This document shows positions 10,348-21,440 of a DNA stretch of 64,000 nucleotides, one piece after another (position 1 is the stretch's first letter; each line of letters starts with the position of its first letter). The notes beneath the pieces are model-generated. The model was not told where the DNA came from, did no database searches, and worked only from the letters and a program-made list of their open reading frames with translations. The position numbers and the translations under genes were made by a program. This DNA is from Citrobacter sp. (GTDB taxonomy: Bacteria > Pseudomonadota > Gammaproteobacteria > Enterobacterales > Enterobacteriaceae): contig DXKH01000031.1 in the NCBI GenBank assembly GCA_019415335.1, positions 20,960 through 84,959 on the forward strand, written 5' to 3'.

Positions 10348-11501
10348 CCTGGCAACAGAAAATCGACGATGCGCTGGCGGCGCGTCGTTCGGCGGACACG
10401 CTGCGCCGTCGTTACGCGGTGTCGCAGGGAGCCGGTCGTTGGCTGGAGGCGAACGACCAGCGCTATCTCAATTTTTCCAGCAATGATTATCTGGGCTTAA
10501 GCCACCATCCGCATATCGTTCGCGCGTGGCAGCTGGGGGCAGAACGGTTTGGCGTCGGCAGCGGCGGTTCGGGCCACGTCAGCGGTTATTCCATCGCCCA
10601 TCAGCAACTGGAAGAGGAGCTGGCTGGCTGGCTGGATTATCCCCGCGCGCTGCTGTTTATCTCCGGTTTTGCCGCAAACCAGGCGGTGATTACCGCGCTG
10701 ATGGAAAAGGATGATCGAATTGTCGCTGACCGCCTGAGTCACGCCTCGCTGCTGGAAGCGGCTAGTCTTAGCCCGGCGCAGCTTCGCCGCTTTACCCATA
10801 ACGACGCCTCGCATCTCACGCGCCTGCTTGACACCCCGGGGTCGGGCCGACAGTTGGTGGTGACCGAGGGCGTGTTCAGCATGGATGGCGACAGCGCACC
10901 GCTTGCGGACATTCAGCACGCCGCACAGGCGCGTAATGCATGGCTGTTGGTGGATGACGCCCACGGCATTGGCGTGAGCGGGGAAGAGGGACGCGGGAGC
11001 TGCTGGCAGCAGCGGGTAAAACCGGAGTTGTTGGTGGTGACGTTTGGTAAAGGCTTTGGCGTTAGCGGTGCCGCGATCCTGTGCTCTGAGAGCATCGCCG
11101 ACTATCTGTTGCAGTTCGCCCGTCATCTGATTTACAGCACCAGTATGCCGCCTGCGCAGGCGATGGCGTTACAGGCGTCGCTTTCCGTGATTCGTAGTCA
11201 GGAAGGTGACGCGCGCCGGGAGAAACTGGCCGCGCTGATCCAGCGCTTCCGTTCGGCTGTCAATCCCGCCAATTTCACGCTGGCGCAGTCGCACAGCGCC
11301 ATCCAGCCATTGATTGTTGGTGAGAATGCGCGCGCGTTGCAACTGGCGGACACCTTACGCCGTCAGGGGTGTTGGGTCACCGCTATCCGTCCGCCGACCG
11401 TACCCGCCGGGACGGCCCGTCTGCGACTGACGTTAACTCAGGCGCATGAGCCCGAGGATATCGATCGTTTGCTGGAGGTGTTGCATGGGGCAAGTGAATA
11501 A
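10344..11501 (+). CDS. bioF: 8-amino-7-oxononanoate synthase
   Basis: BioF condenses pimeloyl-ACP with L-alanine, releasing CO2, to give 7-keto-8-aminopelargonate. The 385-residue product is an alpha-oxoamine synthase with [12 protein letters not shown] lies near residue 45, [13 protein letters not shown] near 200 and [13 protein letters not shown], with the PLP lysine, near 236. It begins at the overlapping ATGA of bioB and runs 17 bases past the bioC start, showing tight operon packing. Confidence 0.97.
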   Translation: MTWQQKIDDALAARRSADTLRRRYAVSQGAGRWLEANDQRYLNFSSNDYLGLSHHPHIVRAWQLGAERFGVGSGGSGHVSGYSIAHQQLEEELAGWLDYPRALLFISGFAANQAVITALMEKDDRIVADRLSHASLLEAASLSPAQLRRFTHNDASHLTRLLDTPGSGRQLVVTEGVFSMDGDSAPLADIQHAAQARNAWLLVDDAHGIGVSGEEGRGSCWQQRVKPELLVVTFGKGFGVSGAAILCSESIADYLLQFARHLIYSTSMPPAQAMALQASLSVIRSQEGDARREKLAALIQRFRSAVNPANFTLAQSHSAIQPLIVGENARALQLADTLRRQGCWVTAIRPPTVPAGTARLRLTLTQAHEPEDIDRLLEVLHGASE

Positions 11502-12240
11502 ACAGGCGGTCGCGGCGGCGTTTGGCCGTGCGGCAGCGCACTATGAGCAGCACGCCACATTGCAGCGTCTGAGCGCTGACGCGTTGCTGACGCAACTGCC
11601 GGAGCGCCCATTTTTACAGGTACTGGATGCCGGCTGTGGGCCGGGGCGTCTGAGTCGCTACTGGCGTGAGCAGGGCAGTCAGGTTACTGCGCTGGATCTC
11701 TCCGCCCGGATGCTGGACGAGGCGCGTCGTCAGGAGGTGGCGCATCACTATCTCGCCGGTGACATTGAGTCGCTGCCGTTAGCCAGCGCCACGTTCGATC
11801 TGGCCTGGAGCAATCTGGCCGTGCAGTGGTGTGACAGTTTGCATCAGGCGCTAAGCGAACTGTATCGGGTCGTGCGCCCCGGCGGGTGTGTGGCTTTCAC
11901 TACCCTGGCTCAGGACTCGTTGCCGGAGCTTCATCAGGCCTGGCGCGCGGTGGATGACCGGACGCATGGCAACCGGTTTTTATCCCGTGCGGCGCTGTGT
12001 GAGGCGATGTGCGGCTGGCAGGGGCATCATCAGTCACTCTCCCTGACGCTGGAGTTTGATGACGCTCTGAGCGCTATGCGTTCGCTGAAAGGCATCGGCG
12101 CGACCCATTTGCACGAGGGGCGCGAGTCGCGCGTCTTAACCCGCTCACAGTTGCAGCAGCTTCAACTGGCCTGGCCGCAGCGACAGGGGAAATATCCGCT
12201 GACCTACCATCTTTTTGCAGGAGTGATTGCTCGTGACTAA
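11485..12240 (+). CDS. bioC: Malonyl-[acyl-carrier protein] O-methyltransferase
   Basis: BioC methylates malonyl-ACP with SAM so that fatty acid synthesis can build the pimeloyl chain. The 251-residue product is a class I methyltransferase with [12 protein letters not shown] as motif I near residue 47 and [12 protein letters not shown] near 105. The start [17 protein letters not shown] matches the E. coli N-terminus. An in-frame ATG 39 bases earlier would add an unrelated extension within bioF and is rejected. bioC overlaps bioF by 17 bases and bioD by 8. Confidence 0.96.
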   Translation: MGQVNKQAVAAAFGRAAAHYEQHATLQRLSADALLTQLPERPFLQVLDAGCGPGRLSRYWREQGSQVTALDLSARMLDEARRQEVAHHYLAGDIESLPLASATFDLAWSNLAVQWCDSLHQALSELYRVVRPGGCVAFTTLAQDSLPELHQAWRAVDDRTHGNRFLSRAALCEAMCGWQGHHQSLSLTLEFDDALSAMRSLKGIGATHLHEGRESRVLTRSQLQQLQLAWPQRQGKYPLTYHLFAGVIARD

Positions 12241-12919
12241 ACGTTATTTTGTCACCGGTACCGATACGGAAGTCGGTAAAACCATCGCCAGTTGTGCGCT
12301 GCTACAGGCGGCGCGCAGTCTGGGCTACCGGACGGCCGGGTATAAGCCGGTGGCATCAGGCAGTGACATGACGCCAGAAGGACTGCGCAACAGTGACGCC
12401 CTGGCGCTTCAGCGCAACAGCAGCCTGACGCTGGAGTATGCGGCGGTGAATCCTTACACCTTCGCGGAACCCACCTCGCCACATATCATCAGTGCCGATG
12501 AGGGAAGGCCGATTCGTGCTGACGTGATGTCAGACGGACTGCGCGCGCTGGACGTGCAGGCGGAGTGGCTGCTGGTGGAAGGCGCTGGCGGTTGGTTTAC
12601 CCCGCTGGCGGAGGATTTTACCTTCGCCGACTGGGTGCAGCGCGAACGGTTGCCAGTGATTCTGGTCGTTGGCGTGAAGCTGGGGTGTATAAACCATGCG
12701 ATGCTGACTGCGCAGGCGGTACAGCAATCAGGGTTGCTGCTTGTCGGGTGGGTGGCGAATGACGTCACGCCGCCAGGGAAACGCCACCGTGAGTACATGA
12801 CGACGCTTCAGCGGGTCATCCCAGCGCCGTTATTAGGCGAAATCCCGTGGCTGGCGGCAGACGCTGAAAACGCGGCCACAGGACAATATCTGGATCTCTC
12901 TCTGCTCGCAGGTCAGTAA
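12233..12919 (+). CDS. bioD: Dethiobiotin synthetase
   Basis: BioD closes the ureido ring of dethiobiotin from diaminopelargonate, CO2 and ATP. The 228-residue protein has the P-loop [10 protein letters not shown] at the N-terminus, KPVASG near residue 37 and LVEGAGGW near 111. The GTG at 12233 is preferred because AGGAG lies 9 bases upstream; a TTG at 12227 would be too close to it. The start overlaps the bioC stop by 8 bases. No clear terminator hairpin with a T-run follows. Confidence 0.95.
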   Translation: MTKRYFVTGTDTEVGKTIASCALLQAARSLGYRTAGYKPVASGSDMTPEGLRNSDALALQRNSSLTLEYAAVNPYTFAEPTSPHIISADEGRPIRADVMSDGLRALDVQAEWLLVEGAGGWFTPLAEDFTFADWVQRERLPVILVVGVKLGCINHAMLTAQAVQQSGLLLVGWVANDVTPPGKRHREYMTTLQRVIPAPLLGEIPWLAADAENAATGQYLDLSLLAGQ

Positions 12920-13067
12920 AAGGTGAAATTGCGAGCAAGATCCCGCCCGCCAGGGGCACTCCGTTAGCTGATAAAAATCAAAATTTAGCGATAATTTTTT
13001 TTTATGTGTGCCCTGGTGGGTCGGACCGGGAATTTGCCAGGCGGCAGGCCATACGGCCTGCAGGCAG

Positions 13068-13090
13068 TTATCCACTATTCCTGTGGATAA
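13068..13090. promoter_or_regulatory. Paired inverted DnaA boxes upstream of uvrB
   Basis: TTATCCACT at 13068-13076 faces TGTGGATAA at 13082-13090; the second is an exact consensus box read on the minus strand. DnaA binding upstream of E. coli uvrB, in the P3 region, is established knowledge, and the same arrangement appears here about 400 bases before the gene. Confidence 0.75.
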
Positions 13091-13390
13091 CCTTGTGCAT
13101 TAGAGTTAGAAAACACAAGGCAAGCGAGAGAATACGCGGCTTCCAGCCGAATTGGTGCGAAAGGCGTCTTTATGAAATATCCTATAATTTACAGCGCGTT
13201 AGATAAAATCAATGGCTGTCATATTGTGGTCATTGAATGCAACAAAACTTTCATCACACATCTTGACAATGTTAACGAAGTCAATGGTCTGGGGATAAAC
13301 CCGCTTCGTAGTGTAATATCTTGCCAGCGGTGAAATTTTAGCCGTCTCCGATCCGCTTTTCTGATGCGTAACACAAATATTATGAGGCGT

Positions 13391-13410
13391 TACTGTTTTT
13401 TCATCCAGTA
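13391..13410. promoter_or_regulatory. LexA box of uvrB
   Basis: TACTGTTTTTTCATCCAGTA has the CTG-N10-CAG core and lies 74 bases before the uvrB start. It corresponds to the known SOS box at E. coli uvrB. Confidence 0.92.
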
Positions 13411-13483
13411 TATTTTACTGGCAATATTATCCTCTGCGAGTAAAATTACACACCTGCCCGCCCATTCCTTCAGGTAGCTGCTC

Positions 13484-15505
13484 ATGAGTAAACCGTTCAA
13501 ACTGAATTCCGCATTTAAACCTTCCGGCGATCAGCCTGAGGCGATACGCCGTCTGGAAGAGGGACTGGAGGACGGCCTGGCGCATCAAACGCTGCTTGGC
13601 GTGACGGGCTCAGGGAAAACGTTCACCATCGCCAATGTGATTGCGGATCTTCAGCGCCCGACGATGGTGCTGGCGCCCAACAAAACGCTGGCGGCGCAGC
13701 TGTATGGTGAAATGAAAGAGTTTTTCCCGGATAACGCCGTCGAGTATTTCGTCTCCTACTACGACTACTATCAGCCAGAAGCCTATGTTCCCAGTTCTGA
13801 CACCTTCATCGAAAAAGATGCGTCAGTGAACGAACACATTGAGCAGATGCGCCTGTCGGCCACCAAAGCCTTACTGGAGCGCCGTGATGTGATCGTCGTG
13901 GCCTCTGTTTCCGCCATCTATGGTCTGGGCGATCCCGATTTATATCTGAAGATGATGCTGCACATGACGGTGGGCATGATCATCGATCAGCGCGCCATTC
14001 TGCGGCGACTGGCTGAACTGCAATATACCCGCAACGATCAGGCGTTCCAGCGCGGGACCTTCCGCGTGCGCGGTGAGGTGATCGACATCTTCCCGGCGGA
14101 ATCCGACGACATTGCACTGCGTGTGGAATTGTTTGACGAAGAGGTGGAGCGCCTGTCGCTGTTTGACCCGCTGACCGGGCAGGTGGAGTCCACCATTTCG
14201 CGCTACACCATCTATCCCAAAACGCACTACGTGACCCCGCGTGAGCGGATCGTACAAGCGATGGAAGAGATCAAGGTCGAACTGGCTGAACGTCGCAAAG
14301 TCCTGCTGGCTAATGACAAACTGCTGGAAGAACAGCGTCTGAGCCAGCGAACCCAGTTTGATCTGGAGATGATGAATGAGCTGGGTTACTGCTCGGGGAT
14401 CGAAAACTACTCGCGCTTTCTGTCAGGACGCGGGCCGGGCGAGCCGCCGCCGACGCTGTTTGACTATCTGCCCGCCGACGGTTTACTGGTGGTGGATGAA
14501 TCCCACGTCACCATCCCGCAGATTGGCGGGATGTATCGCGGCGATCGGGCGCGTAAAGAGACGCTGGTGGAGTACGGTTTCCGTCTGCCATCGGCGCTGG
14601 ATAACCGCCCGTTAAAGTTCGAAGAGTTTGAAGCGCTGGCACCGCAGACCATTTACGTTTCGGCAACGCCGGGTAATTACGAACTGGAGAAATCGGGCGG
14701 CGATGTGGTTGATCAGGTGGTGCGTCCGACAGGGTTGCTGGATCCAGTGATTGAAGTGCGCCCGGTGGCAACGCAGGTGGACGATCTGCTCTCTGAGATC
14801 CGCAAGCGTGCGGAGATCAACGAGCGCGTGCTGGTAACCACGCTGACCAAGCGCATGGCGGAAGATCTCACCGAGTATCTGGAAGAACACGGCGAGCGGG
14901 TGCGTTACCTGCACTCGGATATCGATACCGTCGAACGTATGGAAATCATTCGTGACCTGCGTCTGGGCGAGTTTGATGTGCTGGTGGGGATCAACCTGTT
15001 GCGCGAAGGTCTCGACATGCCTGAGGTGTCGCTGGTGGCGATTCTCGACGCCGACAAGGAAGGGTTCCTGCGTTCCGAACGTTCGCTGATACAGACCATC
15101 GGTCGTGCGGCGCGTAACATTAACGGGAAGGCGATTCTTTACGGTGACAAAATTACGGCCTCAATGGCGAAGGCGATTAGCGAAACCGAACGCCGTCGTG
15201 AGAAACAGCAGCAGTACAACGAAGAACACGGCATTACTCCGCAAGGCCTGAATAAAAAAGTGGTCGATATTCTGGCGCTGGGGCAGAACATCGCGAAAAC
15301 CAAGGCGAAGGGCAGGGGCAAATCGCGTTCCGCGGCGAAGTCGGATGTGGTGGAACTGGATATGACGCCAAAAGCGCTGCAGCAGAAGATTCACGAGCTG
15401 GAAGGGCAGATGATGCAGCATGCGCAGAACCTGGAATTCGAAGAGGCCGCGCAGATCCGCGATCAACTGCATCAGCTGCGTGAACTGTTTATCGCCGCGT
15501 CGTGA
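13484..15505 (+). CDS. uvrB: UvrABC excinuclease subunit B
   Basis: UvrB verifies DNA lesions loaded by UvrA and positions UvrC for incision in nucleotide excision repair. The 673-residue protein has Walker A GVTGSGKT near residue 40, the damage-probing beta-hairpin region [12 protein letters not shown] near 92-103, the DESH box [11 protein letters not shown] near 337 and helicase motif [11 protein letters not shown] near 540. The C-terminal UVR motif, from about residue 632, is the UvrC contact. AGGTAGCTGCTC precedes the ATG. SOS induction follows from the LexA box upstream. Confidence 0.98.
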   Translation: MSKPFKLNSAFKPSGDQPEAIRRLEEGLEDGLAHQTLLGVTGSGKTFTIANVIADLQRPTMVLAPNKTLAAQLYGEMKEFFPDNAVEYFVSYYDYYQPEAYVPSSDTFIEKDASVNEHIEQMRLSATKALLERRDVIVVASVSAIYGLGDPDLYLKMMLHMTVGMIIDQRAILRRLAELQYTRNDQAFQRGTFRVRGEVIDIFPAESDDIALRVELFDEEVERLSLFDPLTGQVESTISRYTIYPKTHYVTPRERIVQAMEEIKVELAERRKVLLANDKLLEEQRLSQRTQFDLEMMNELGYCSGIENYSRFLSGRGPGEPPPTLFDYLPADGLLVVDESHVTIPQIGGMYRGDRARKETLVEYGFRLPSALDNRPLKFEEFEALAPQTIYVSATPGNYELEKSGGDVVDQVVRPTGLLDPVIEVRPVATQVDDLLSEIRKRAEINERVLVTTLTKRMAEDLTEYLEEHGERVRYLHSDIDTVERMEIIRDLRLGEFDVLVGINLLREGLDMPEVSLVAILDADKEGFLRSERSLIQTIGRAARNINGKAILYGDKITASMAKAISETERRREKQQQYNEEHGITPQGLNKKVVDILALGQNIAKTKAKGRGKSRSAAKSDVVELDMTPKALQQKIHELEGQMMQHAQNLEFEEAAQIRDQLHQLRELFIAAS

Positions 15506-15509
15506 GAGA

Positions 15510-15605
15510 TTGCCGGATGGCGGTGTAAATGCCTTATCCGGCCCGTTCGCTGGCTGTCCGCAAATGTGATAAGTAGGCCTGATGAGAACAGCGCCATCAG
15601 GCAAT
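15510..15605. repeat. BIME downstream of uvrB
   Basis: Two REP units are visible: TGCCGGATGGCGGTG with CTTATCCGGC (15510-15542), and TAGGCCTGATGAG with CGCCATCAGGC (15574-15602). They lie between the convergent ends of uvrB and ybhK. Confidence 0.87.
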
Positions 15606-15612
15606 TAACCCT

Positions 15613-16758
<1,146 letters not shown>

Positions 16759-16800
16759 TTATGTTCATTTACACGCTAGTATCGCCATAACCACAGTTAA

Positions 16801-16918
16801 CACTCTAGCCTCTGCACCTGGGTCAAATGATACGGTGCTTTGGCCGTGACAACGCAAACGCATTGCCACCAGGGCGCAGGAAGAAATGACTTCGCCTCCC
16901 GTATTTGGAAAGGTGTAC
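16801..16918 (+). promoter_or_regulatory. Moco riboswitch in the moaA leader
   Basis: The leader reproduces the E. coli moaA Moco-motif RNA: CTCTGCACCTGGGTCAA, then GATACGGTGCTTTGGCCGTG, a GCATTGCCACCAGGGCG segment and AGAAATGACTTCGCCTCCCG. The last part can pair so as to hide the GGAAAGGTG ribosome site. In E. coli this RNA lowers moa expression when molybdenum cofactor is plentiful and also binds CsrA. Boundaries are approximate. Confidence 0.92.
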
Positions 16919-17908
16919 ATGGCCACACAACTGACCGATGCTTTCGCGCGCAAGTTTTACTACTTGCGTCTGTCGATTACCGACGTGTGCAACTTTCGTT
17001 GCACATACTGCCTGCCGGATGGCTACAAGCCCGGCGGCGTCACCAATAAAGGTTTTCTCACCGTCGATGAAATTCGCCGGGTGACTCGCGCCTTTGCCAA
17101 CCTGGGCACTGAAAAAGTGCGCCTGACCGGTGGCGAACCCTCTCTGCGTCGTGATTTCACCGACATCATTGCCGCCGTGCGTGAAAACGAGGCAATTCGT
17201 CAACTGGCGGTGACCACCAACGGTTACCGTCTGGCGCGTGATGCTGCCCACTGGCGCGATGCTGGCTTGACCGGCATTAACGTCAGCGTCGATAGCCTTG
17301 ATGCGCGTCAGTTCCACGCGATTACCGGGCAGGATAAATTCCAGCAGGTGATGGCGGGCATCGACGCCGCGTTTGATGCTGGTTTTGAAAAAGTTAAAGT
17401 CAACACCGTGCTGATGCGCGATGTGAACCATCATCAACTCGATACCTTTCTCGACTGGATCCAGACGCGTCCCATTCAACTGCGTTTCATCGAACTGATG
17501 GAGACGGGTGAGGGCAGCGACTTATTCCGCAAACACCATATCTCCGGTCAGGTGCTGCGTGATGAACTACTGCGACGTGGCTGGATCCACCAGCTACGCC
17601 AGCGCAGCGATGGCCCGGCGCAGGTTTTTTGTCACCCCGATTATGCGGGTGAGATCGGCCTCATCATGCCGTATGAAAAAGATTTCTGCGCCACCTGCAA
17701 CCGTCTGCGCGTCTCCTCCGTGGGTAAACTCCATCTCTGCCTGTTTGGTGAGGGGGGCGTCAGCCTGCGCGATCTACTGGAAGACGATGCACAGCAAGCT
17801 GCGCTGGAAGCGCGTATCTCGCTTGCGTTGCGTGAGAAAAAGCAGACCCATTTCCTGCACCAGAACAATACCGGTATCACCCAGAACCTCTCATACATAG
17901 GCGGTTAA
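16919..17908 (+). CDS. moaA: GTP 3',8-cyclase
   Basis: MoaA is the radical-SAM enzyme that converts GTP to 3',8-cyclo-7,8-dihydro-GTP, the first step of molybdopterin synthesis. The 329-residue product has the N-terminal cluster motif CNFRCTYC (Cys24, Cys28, Cys31), the SAM motif [10 protein letters not shown] near residue 75 and the C-terminal second-cluster cysteines in FCATCNRLR with a third further on in LHLCLFG. It ends in the conserved Gly-Gly. The ATG at 16919 (MATQL) follows the riboswitch; an ATG at 16886 lies inside the aptamer and is rejected. Confidence 0.97.
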   Translation: MATQLTDAFARKFYYLRLSITDVCNFRCTYCLPDGYKPGGVTNKGFLTVDEIRRVTRAFANLGTEKVRLTGGEPSLRRDFTDIIAAVRENEAIRQLAVTTNGYRLARDAAHWRDAGLTGINVSVDSLDARQFHAITGQDKFQQVMAGIDAAFDAGFEKVKVNTVLMRDVNHHQLDTFLDWIQTRPIQLRFIELMETGEGSDLFRKHHISGQVLRDELLRRGWIHQLRQRSDGPAQVFCHPDYAGEIGLIMPYEKDFCATCNRLRVSSVGKLHLCLFGEGGVSLRDLLEDDAQQAALEARISLALREKKQTHFLHQNNTGITQNLSYIGG

Positions 17909-17933
17909 CACCGCTTTGAACAAGGAGTTTTCC

Positions 17934-18446
17934 ATGAGTCAGGTAAGTGCTGAATTTATCCCGACCCGCATTGCTATTTTGACGGTATCAAATCGTCGTG
18001 GCGAAGAGGACGATACCTCCGGCCATTTTCTGCGTGATTCCGCGCAGGAAGCGGGGCATCAGGTCATTGATAAAGCGATTGTCAAAGAGAACCGCTACGC
18101 CATTCGCGCGCAGGTTTCGGCGTGGATTGCCAGCGATGAGGTGCAGGTGGTGCTGGTTACCGGTGGCACGGGACTGACCGAAGGCGATCAGGCTCCGGAA
18201 GCGCTGCTGCCGCTGTTTGATCGCGAAGTAGAAGGCTTTGGCGAAGTGTTTCGCATGCTGTCGTTTGAAGAGATCGGCACGGCCACGCTGCAGTCGCGCG
18301 CGGTGGCGGGCGTGGCCAACAAAACGCTGATTTTCGCGATGCCGGGCTCCACCAAAGCCTGCCGCACGGCCTGGGACAATATCATTGCACCGCAGCTGGA
18401 TGCCCGTACGCGTCCCTGTAATTTTCACCCACATCTGAAGAAATAA
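17934..18446 (+). CDS. moaB: MoaB, molybdopterin-binding family protein
   Basis: The 170-residue protein is of the MoaB/Mog fold. [16 protein letters not shown] near residue 74 is the conserved MPT-binding signature, and [15 protein letters not shown] is typical of the C-terminal part. E. coli MoaB is dispensable for cofactor synthesis, so its exact step is uncertain. The ATG at 17934 follows AAGGAG and fits the E. coli N-terminus MSQVSAEF. Confidence 0.95.
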   Translation: MSQVSAEFIPTRIAILTVSNRRGEEDDTSGHFLRDSAQEAGHQVIDKAIVKENRYAIRAQVSAWIASDEVQVVLVTGGTGLTEGDQAPEALLPLFDREVEGFGEVFRMLSFEEIGTATLQSRAVAGVANKTLIFAMPGSTKACRTAWDNIIAPQLDARTRPCNFHPHLKK

Positions 18447-18448
18447 GT

Positions 18449-18934
18449 ATGTCGCAACTGACCCACATTAACGCCGCCGGTGAAGCGCACATGGTGGATG
18501 TGTCCGCGAAAGCGGAGACCGTTCGCGAAGCGCGCGCCGAAGCCTTTGTCACCATGCGCAGCGAAACGCTGGCCATGATTATTGACGGTAGCCACCATAA
18601 GGGCGACGTGTTCGCCACCGCGCGCATTGCGGGCATTCAGGCGGCAAAAAGGACCTGGGAGCTGATCCCGCTGTGCCATCCACTGATGCTGAGCAAAGTG
18701 GAAGTACAACTGCAGGCACAGCCGGAACACAACCGTGTCCGAATTGAAGCGCGGTGTCGCCTCACCGGAAAAACCGGGGTGGAGATGGAAGCGCTCACGG
18801 CGGCGTCCGTGGCCGCGTTGACCATTTACGACATGTGCAAAGCGGTGCAAAAAGACATGGTGATTGGTCCGGTGCGCCTGCTGGCGAAAAGCGGCGGTAA
18901 GTCTGGCGATTTTAAGGCGGATTCGAATGATTAA
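18449..18934 (+). CDS. moaC: Cyclic pyranopterin monophosphate synthase
   Basis: MoaC rearranges the MoaA product to cyclic pyranopterin monophosphate. The 161-residue length is standard. [19 protein letters not shown] near residue 64 and [23 protein letters not shown] near 111 are the active-site segments, with the catalytic lysine in QKDMVIG. The ATG is 2 bases after the moaB stop, and its stop overlaps moaD by 8 bases. Confidence 0.97.
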   Translation: MSQLTHINAAGEAHMVDVSAKAETVREARAEAFVTMRSETLAMIIDGSHHKGDVFATARIAGIQAAKRTWELIPLCHPLMLSKVEVQLQAQPEHNRVRIEARCRLTGKTGVEMEALTAASVAALTIYDMCKAVQKDMVIGPVRLLAKSGGKSGDFKADSND

Positions 18935-19172
18935 GGTTTTGTTCTTCGCCCAGGTTCGCGAACTGGTGGGTACCGATGCGCTGGATGTGGCGGCAGATTT
19001 TCCGACGGTGGAAGCGCTGCGTCAGCATCTGGCAACAAACAGTAACCGTTGGGCGCTGGCGCTGGAAGACGGCAAGCTGCTGGCGGCGGTAAACCAGACG
19101 CTGGTGAGCTTTGATCATCCGCTGACGGCGGGTGATGAAGTGGCTTTCTTTCCTCCGGTCACGGGAGGTTGA
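18927..19172 (+). CDS. moaD: Molybdopterin synthase sulfur-carrier subunit
   Basis: MoaD is the ubiquitin-like carrier that delivers sulfur as a C-terminal thiocarboxylate. The 81-residue product ends in PPVTGG, the Gly-Gly activated by MoeB. It starts [15 protein letters not shown]; a longer reading frame from 18864 lies inside moaC and is rejected. It pairs with MoaE, whose start is one base after this stop. Confidence 0.97.
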   Translation: MIKVLFFAQVRELVGTDALDVAADFPTVEALRQHLATNSNRWALALEDGKLLAAVNQTLVSFDHPLTAGDEVAFFPPVTGG

Positions 19173-19173
19173 G

Positions 19174-19626
19174 ATGGCGGAAACAAAAATTGTGGTCGGG
19201 CCTGCGCCGTTCAGCGTGGGGGATGAATATCCCTGGCTGGCGGAACGCGACGAAGACGGTGCGGTGGTCACCTTCACGGGTAAAGTGCGCAACCATAATC
19301 TCGGCGACAGCGTGAAGGCGCTAACGCTGGAGCACTATCCGGGAATGACGGAAAAAGCGCTGGCGGAGATTGTCGATGAGGCGCGGGCACGCTGGCCGCT
19401 GGGACGCGTCACGGTGATTCACCGGATTGGCGAACTGTGGCCGGGCGATGAAATTGTCTTTGTCGGCGTTACCAGTTCGCACCGTAGCAGTGCGTTCGAG
19501 GCCGGGCAGTTCATCATGGACTATCTGAAGACGCGTGCGCCATTCTGGAAGCGTGAAGCCACGCCGGAAGGTGAGCGCTGGGTGGAAGCCCGCGACAGCG
19601 ATCGGCAGGCGGCCAAACGCTGGTAG
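19174..19626 (+). CDS. moaE: Molybdopterin synthase catalytic subunit
   Basis: MoaE binds cyclic pyranopterin and takes two sulfurs from MoaD to form molybdopterin. The 150-residue product contains FTGKVRNHNLGDSV near residue 32, LEHYPGM near 52 and KTRAPFWKRE near 119, where the catalytic lysines lie. The start MAETK at 19174 follows GGAGGT in the end of moaD. It is the last gene of moaABCDE. Confidence 0.97.
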   Translation: MAETKIVVGPAPFSVGDEYPWLAERDEDGAVVTFTGKVRNHNLGDSVKALTLEHYPGMTEKALAEIVDEARARWPLGRVTVIHRIGELWPGDEIVFVGVTSSHRSSAFEAGQFIMDYLKTRAPFWKREATPEGERWVEARDSDRQAAKRW

Positions 19627-19680
19627 CAGGAAATTGTGATACGCTTATCCAGAGTGGTCACTTTCAATCAGGAGATTATC

Positions 19681-20385
19681 ATGGACCGATTTCCACGATC
19701 CGAATCAATCGTGCAGGCGCGTTCCGGCCTGCAAACCTATATGGCGCAGGTCTACGGCTGGATGACGGTTGGGTTGCTGCTTACCGCATTCATTGCGTGG
19801 TATGCGGCGAATTCCAGTGCGTTCATGGAGTTGCTCTATACCAACAGAATCTTTTTCTTTGGTCTCGTTATTGCGCAATTAGCCGTGGTGTTTGTCCTGT
19901 CGGGTCTGGTCAACAGACTTAGCGCGGGGGTAATGACGACGCTGTTTATGCTCTATTCGGTACTCACCGGTCTGACGCTTTCCAGTATCTTCATCATTTA
20001 CACAGCCTCGTCCATCGCCAGCACCTTTGTGGTCACCGGCGGGATGTTTGGCGTAATGAGCCTGTGGGGTTACACCACGAAGCGTGACCTGAGCGGCTGG
20101 GGCAATATGCTGTTTATGGCGCTGATCGGTATCATTCTGGCTTCACTGGTGAACTTCTGGCTGAAGAGTGAAGCGCTGATGTGGGCGGTGACCTATATCG
20201 GCGTGGTGGTGTTTGTCGGGCTGACCGCCTATGACACCCAGAAGCTGAAGAACATCGGCGAGCAGATCGATGTGCGCGACAGTTCTAACCTGCGTAAATA
20301 TTCGATTCTCGGCGCGCTCACGCTGTATCTGGACTTCATTAACCTGTTCCTGATGCTGTTGCGTATTTTAGGCAATCGTCGCTGA
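19681..20385 (+). CDS. ybhL: YbhL, BAX-inhibitor-1 family inner-membrane protein
   Basis: The 234-residue product has seven hydrophobic segments and the BI-1/TMBIM signature near its end, TAYDTQKLKNIGEQI and ILGALTLYLDFINLFLMLLRILG. Family members in other organisms conduct calcium, but the role of YbhL is not established. The start MDRFPRSESIVQ follows CAGGAG and matches E. coli. Unlike K-12, no ybhM follows; a REP cluster separates ybhL from ybhN. Confidence 0.93.
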   Translation: MDRFPRSESIVQARSGLQTYMAQVYGWMTVGLLLTAFIAWYAANSSAFMELLYTNRIFFFGLVIAQLAVVFVLSGLVNRLSAGVMTTLFMLYSVLTGLTLSSIFIIYTASSIASTFVVTGGMFGVMSLWGYTTKRDLSGWGNMLFMALIGIILASLVNFWLKSEALMWAVTYIGVVVFVGLTAYDTQKLKNIGEQIDVRDSSNLRKYSILGALTLYLDFINLFLMLLRILGNRR

Positions 20386-20390
20386 GTTTG

Positions 20391-20469
20391 CTGTGCCGGA
20401 TGGCGCTACACCTTATCCGGCACAGCAAAAATGATCCTCCAGGCCTGATAAACGTAGCGCTATCAGGCA
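20391..20469. repeat. BIME between ybhL and ybhN
   Basis: CTGTGCCGGATGGCGCTAC with CCTTATCCGGCACAG, then AGGCCTGATAAACG with GCGCTATCAGGC, form two opposed REP units. They occupy the place of ybhM in K-12. Confidence 0.87.
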
Positions 20470-20477
20470 ACGATTTG

Positions 20478-21440
20478 TCATTTCGCCATCGCCTTCTCGT
20501 TTTTCGCCCGCAGTTTCTTCGCCCGACTCTCCAGCAGCAGATAGCTCAACAGCGCCAGCAAAAGCGGGACAAAATAATACAGCACACGATAGGCGAGCAG
20601 GGCGGCAATAATAGTGCCTTGTGACGCGTGTTCCCCCGCCAGCAGCGCGATAAACACCGCTTCCAGGACGCCAATTCCCGCAGGAATGTGGACAATCACC
20701 CCGGCGATACTGCTGACCAGCAGTACGCCCAGCACGAAGAAGTAGTTCACCTCCTGGCCCAGCAACAACCAGATGATCGCCCCCATCACCATCCAGTTGG
20801 TGCTGGAGATAGCCATCTGGGCCAGCGCAAATTTCCACGACGGCAGTACCAGTTTCTGTCCTTTGATCGTCATATGACGGTGTTTTGCGAAGGCGCAGAA
20901 CCACAGATAAATGGCGATGATTAACAGCAGCACCCCGCCCAGAAGGCGCAGCGTGCTCTCGTCGATATACCAGCGCGCGGGCAGTTGCACCACGCCAAAG
21001 GTGAAGATGATTCCGCCAAGCAGAATATAGCCCAGCCAGTTGGTGGTGATGCTGAGGGAGAAAATACGGGTGATGGTACCACCCGGCAGGCCGAGGCGGG
21101 AATAGAGCCGGTAGCGCATACCGATGCCGCCAACCCAGGTACTGAGGGTCAGGTTGAAGGCGTAACAGATAAACGATACCAGCATCACCTGTCTTTTTGC
21201 CAGCTTGTGGCCGCAATAGGCGCGGCCCAGCAGGTCATAGCAGCCATAGAGCAGATAGCTGAGGATCACCAGCCCGACGGCGCTCAGCAATGCAAACCGG
21301 TTGTAATCGCGAATGACGTTCCACACTTCCTCCCAGTTGACCTTGCTGGCGTAGACGACCAGCAACACAATCACGGCGATAAAAAACAGCCAGGTGAGGA
21401 TCTTCTTCGCCAGTCGCCAGCGTGGATGTGATTTTGCCAT
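20478..21440 (-). CDS. ybhN: YbhN, inner-membrane flippase-like (LPG synthase-like UPF0104) protein
   Basis: The 320-residue product has about eight transmembrane segments, with the family motif LSTWVGGIGMRYRLYSRLGLPG near residue 92 and VIVHIPAGIGVLEAVFIALL near 240. The family resembles the membrane domain of lysyl-phosphatidylglycerol synthases. The start [13 protein letters not shown] overlaps the clsB stop by one base, so it is translationally coupled to cardiolipin synthase, suggesting a link to lipid handling. The specific substrate is unknown. Confidence 0.93.
   Translation of the reverse strand: MAKSHPRWRLAKKILTWLFFIAVIVLLVVYASKVNWEEVWNVIRDYNRFALLSAVGLVILSYLLYGCYDLLGRAYCGHKLAKRQVMLVSFICYAFNLTLSTWVGGIGMRYRLYSRLGLPGGTITRIFSLSITTNWLGYILLGGIIFTFGVVQLPARWYIDESTLRLLGGVLLLIIAIYLWFCAFAKHRHMTIKGQKLVLPSWKFALAQMAISSTNWMVMGAIIWLLLGQEVNYFFVLGVLLVSSIAGVIVHIPAGIGVLEAVFIALLAGEHASQGTIIAALLAYRVLYYFVPLLLALLSYLLLESRAKKLRAKNEKAMAK

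Larger units (their letters stand above)
12920..13483. other. bioD-uvrB intergenic region
   Basis: This 564-base stretch holds the uvrB control region (DnaA boxes and LexA box listed separately). I see no open frame here with coding character. The reading frame at 13006-13206 lacks a good ribosome site and has no family resemblance. Confidence 0.7.
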
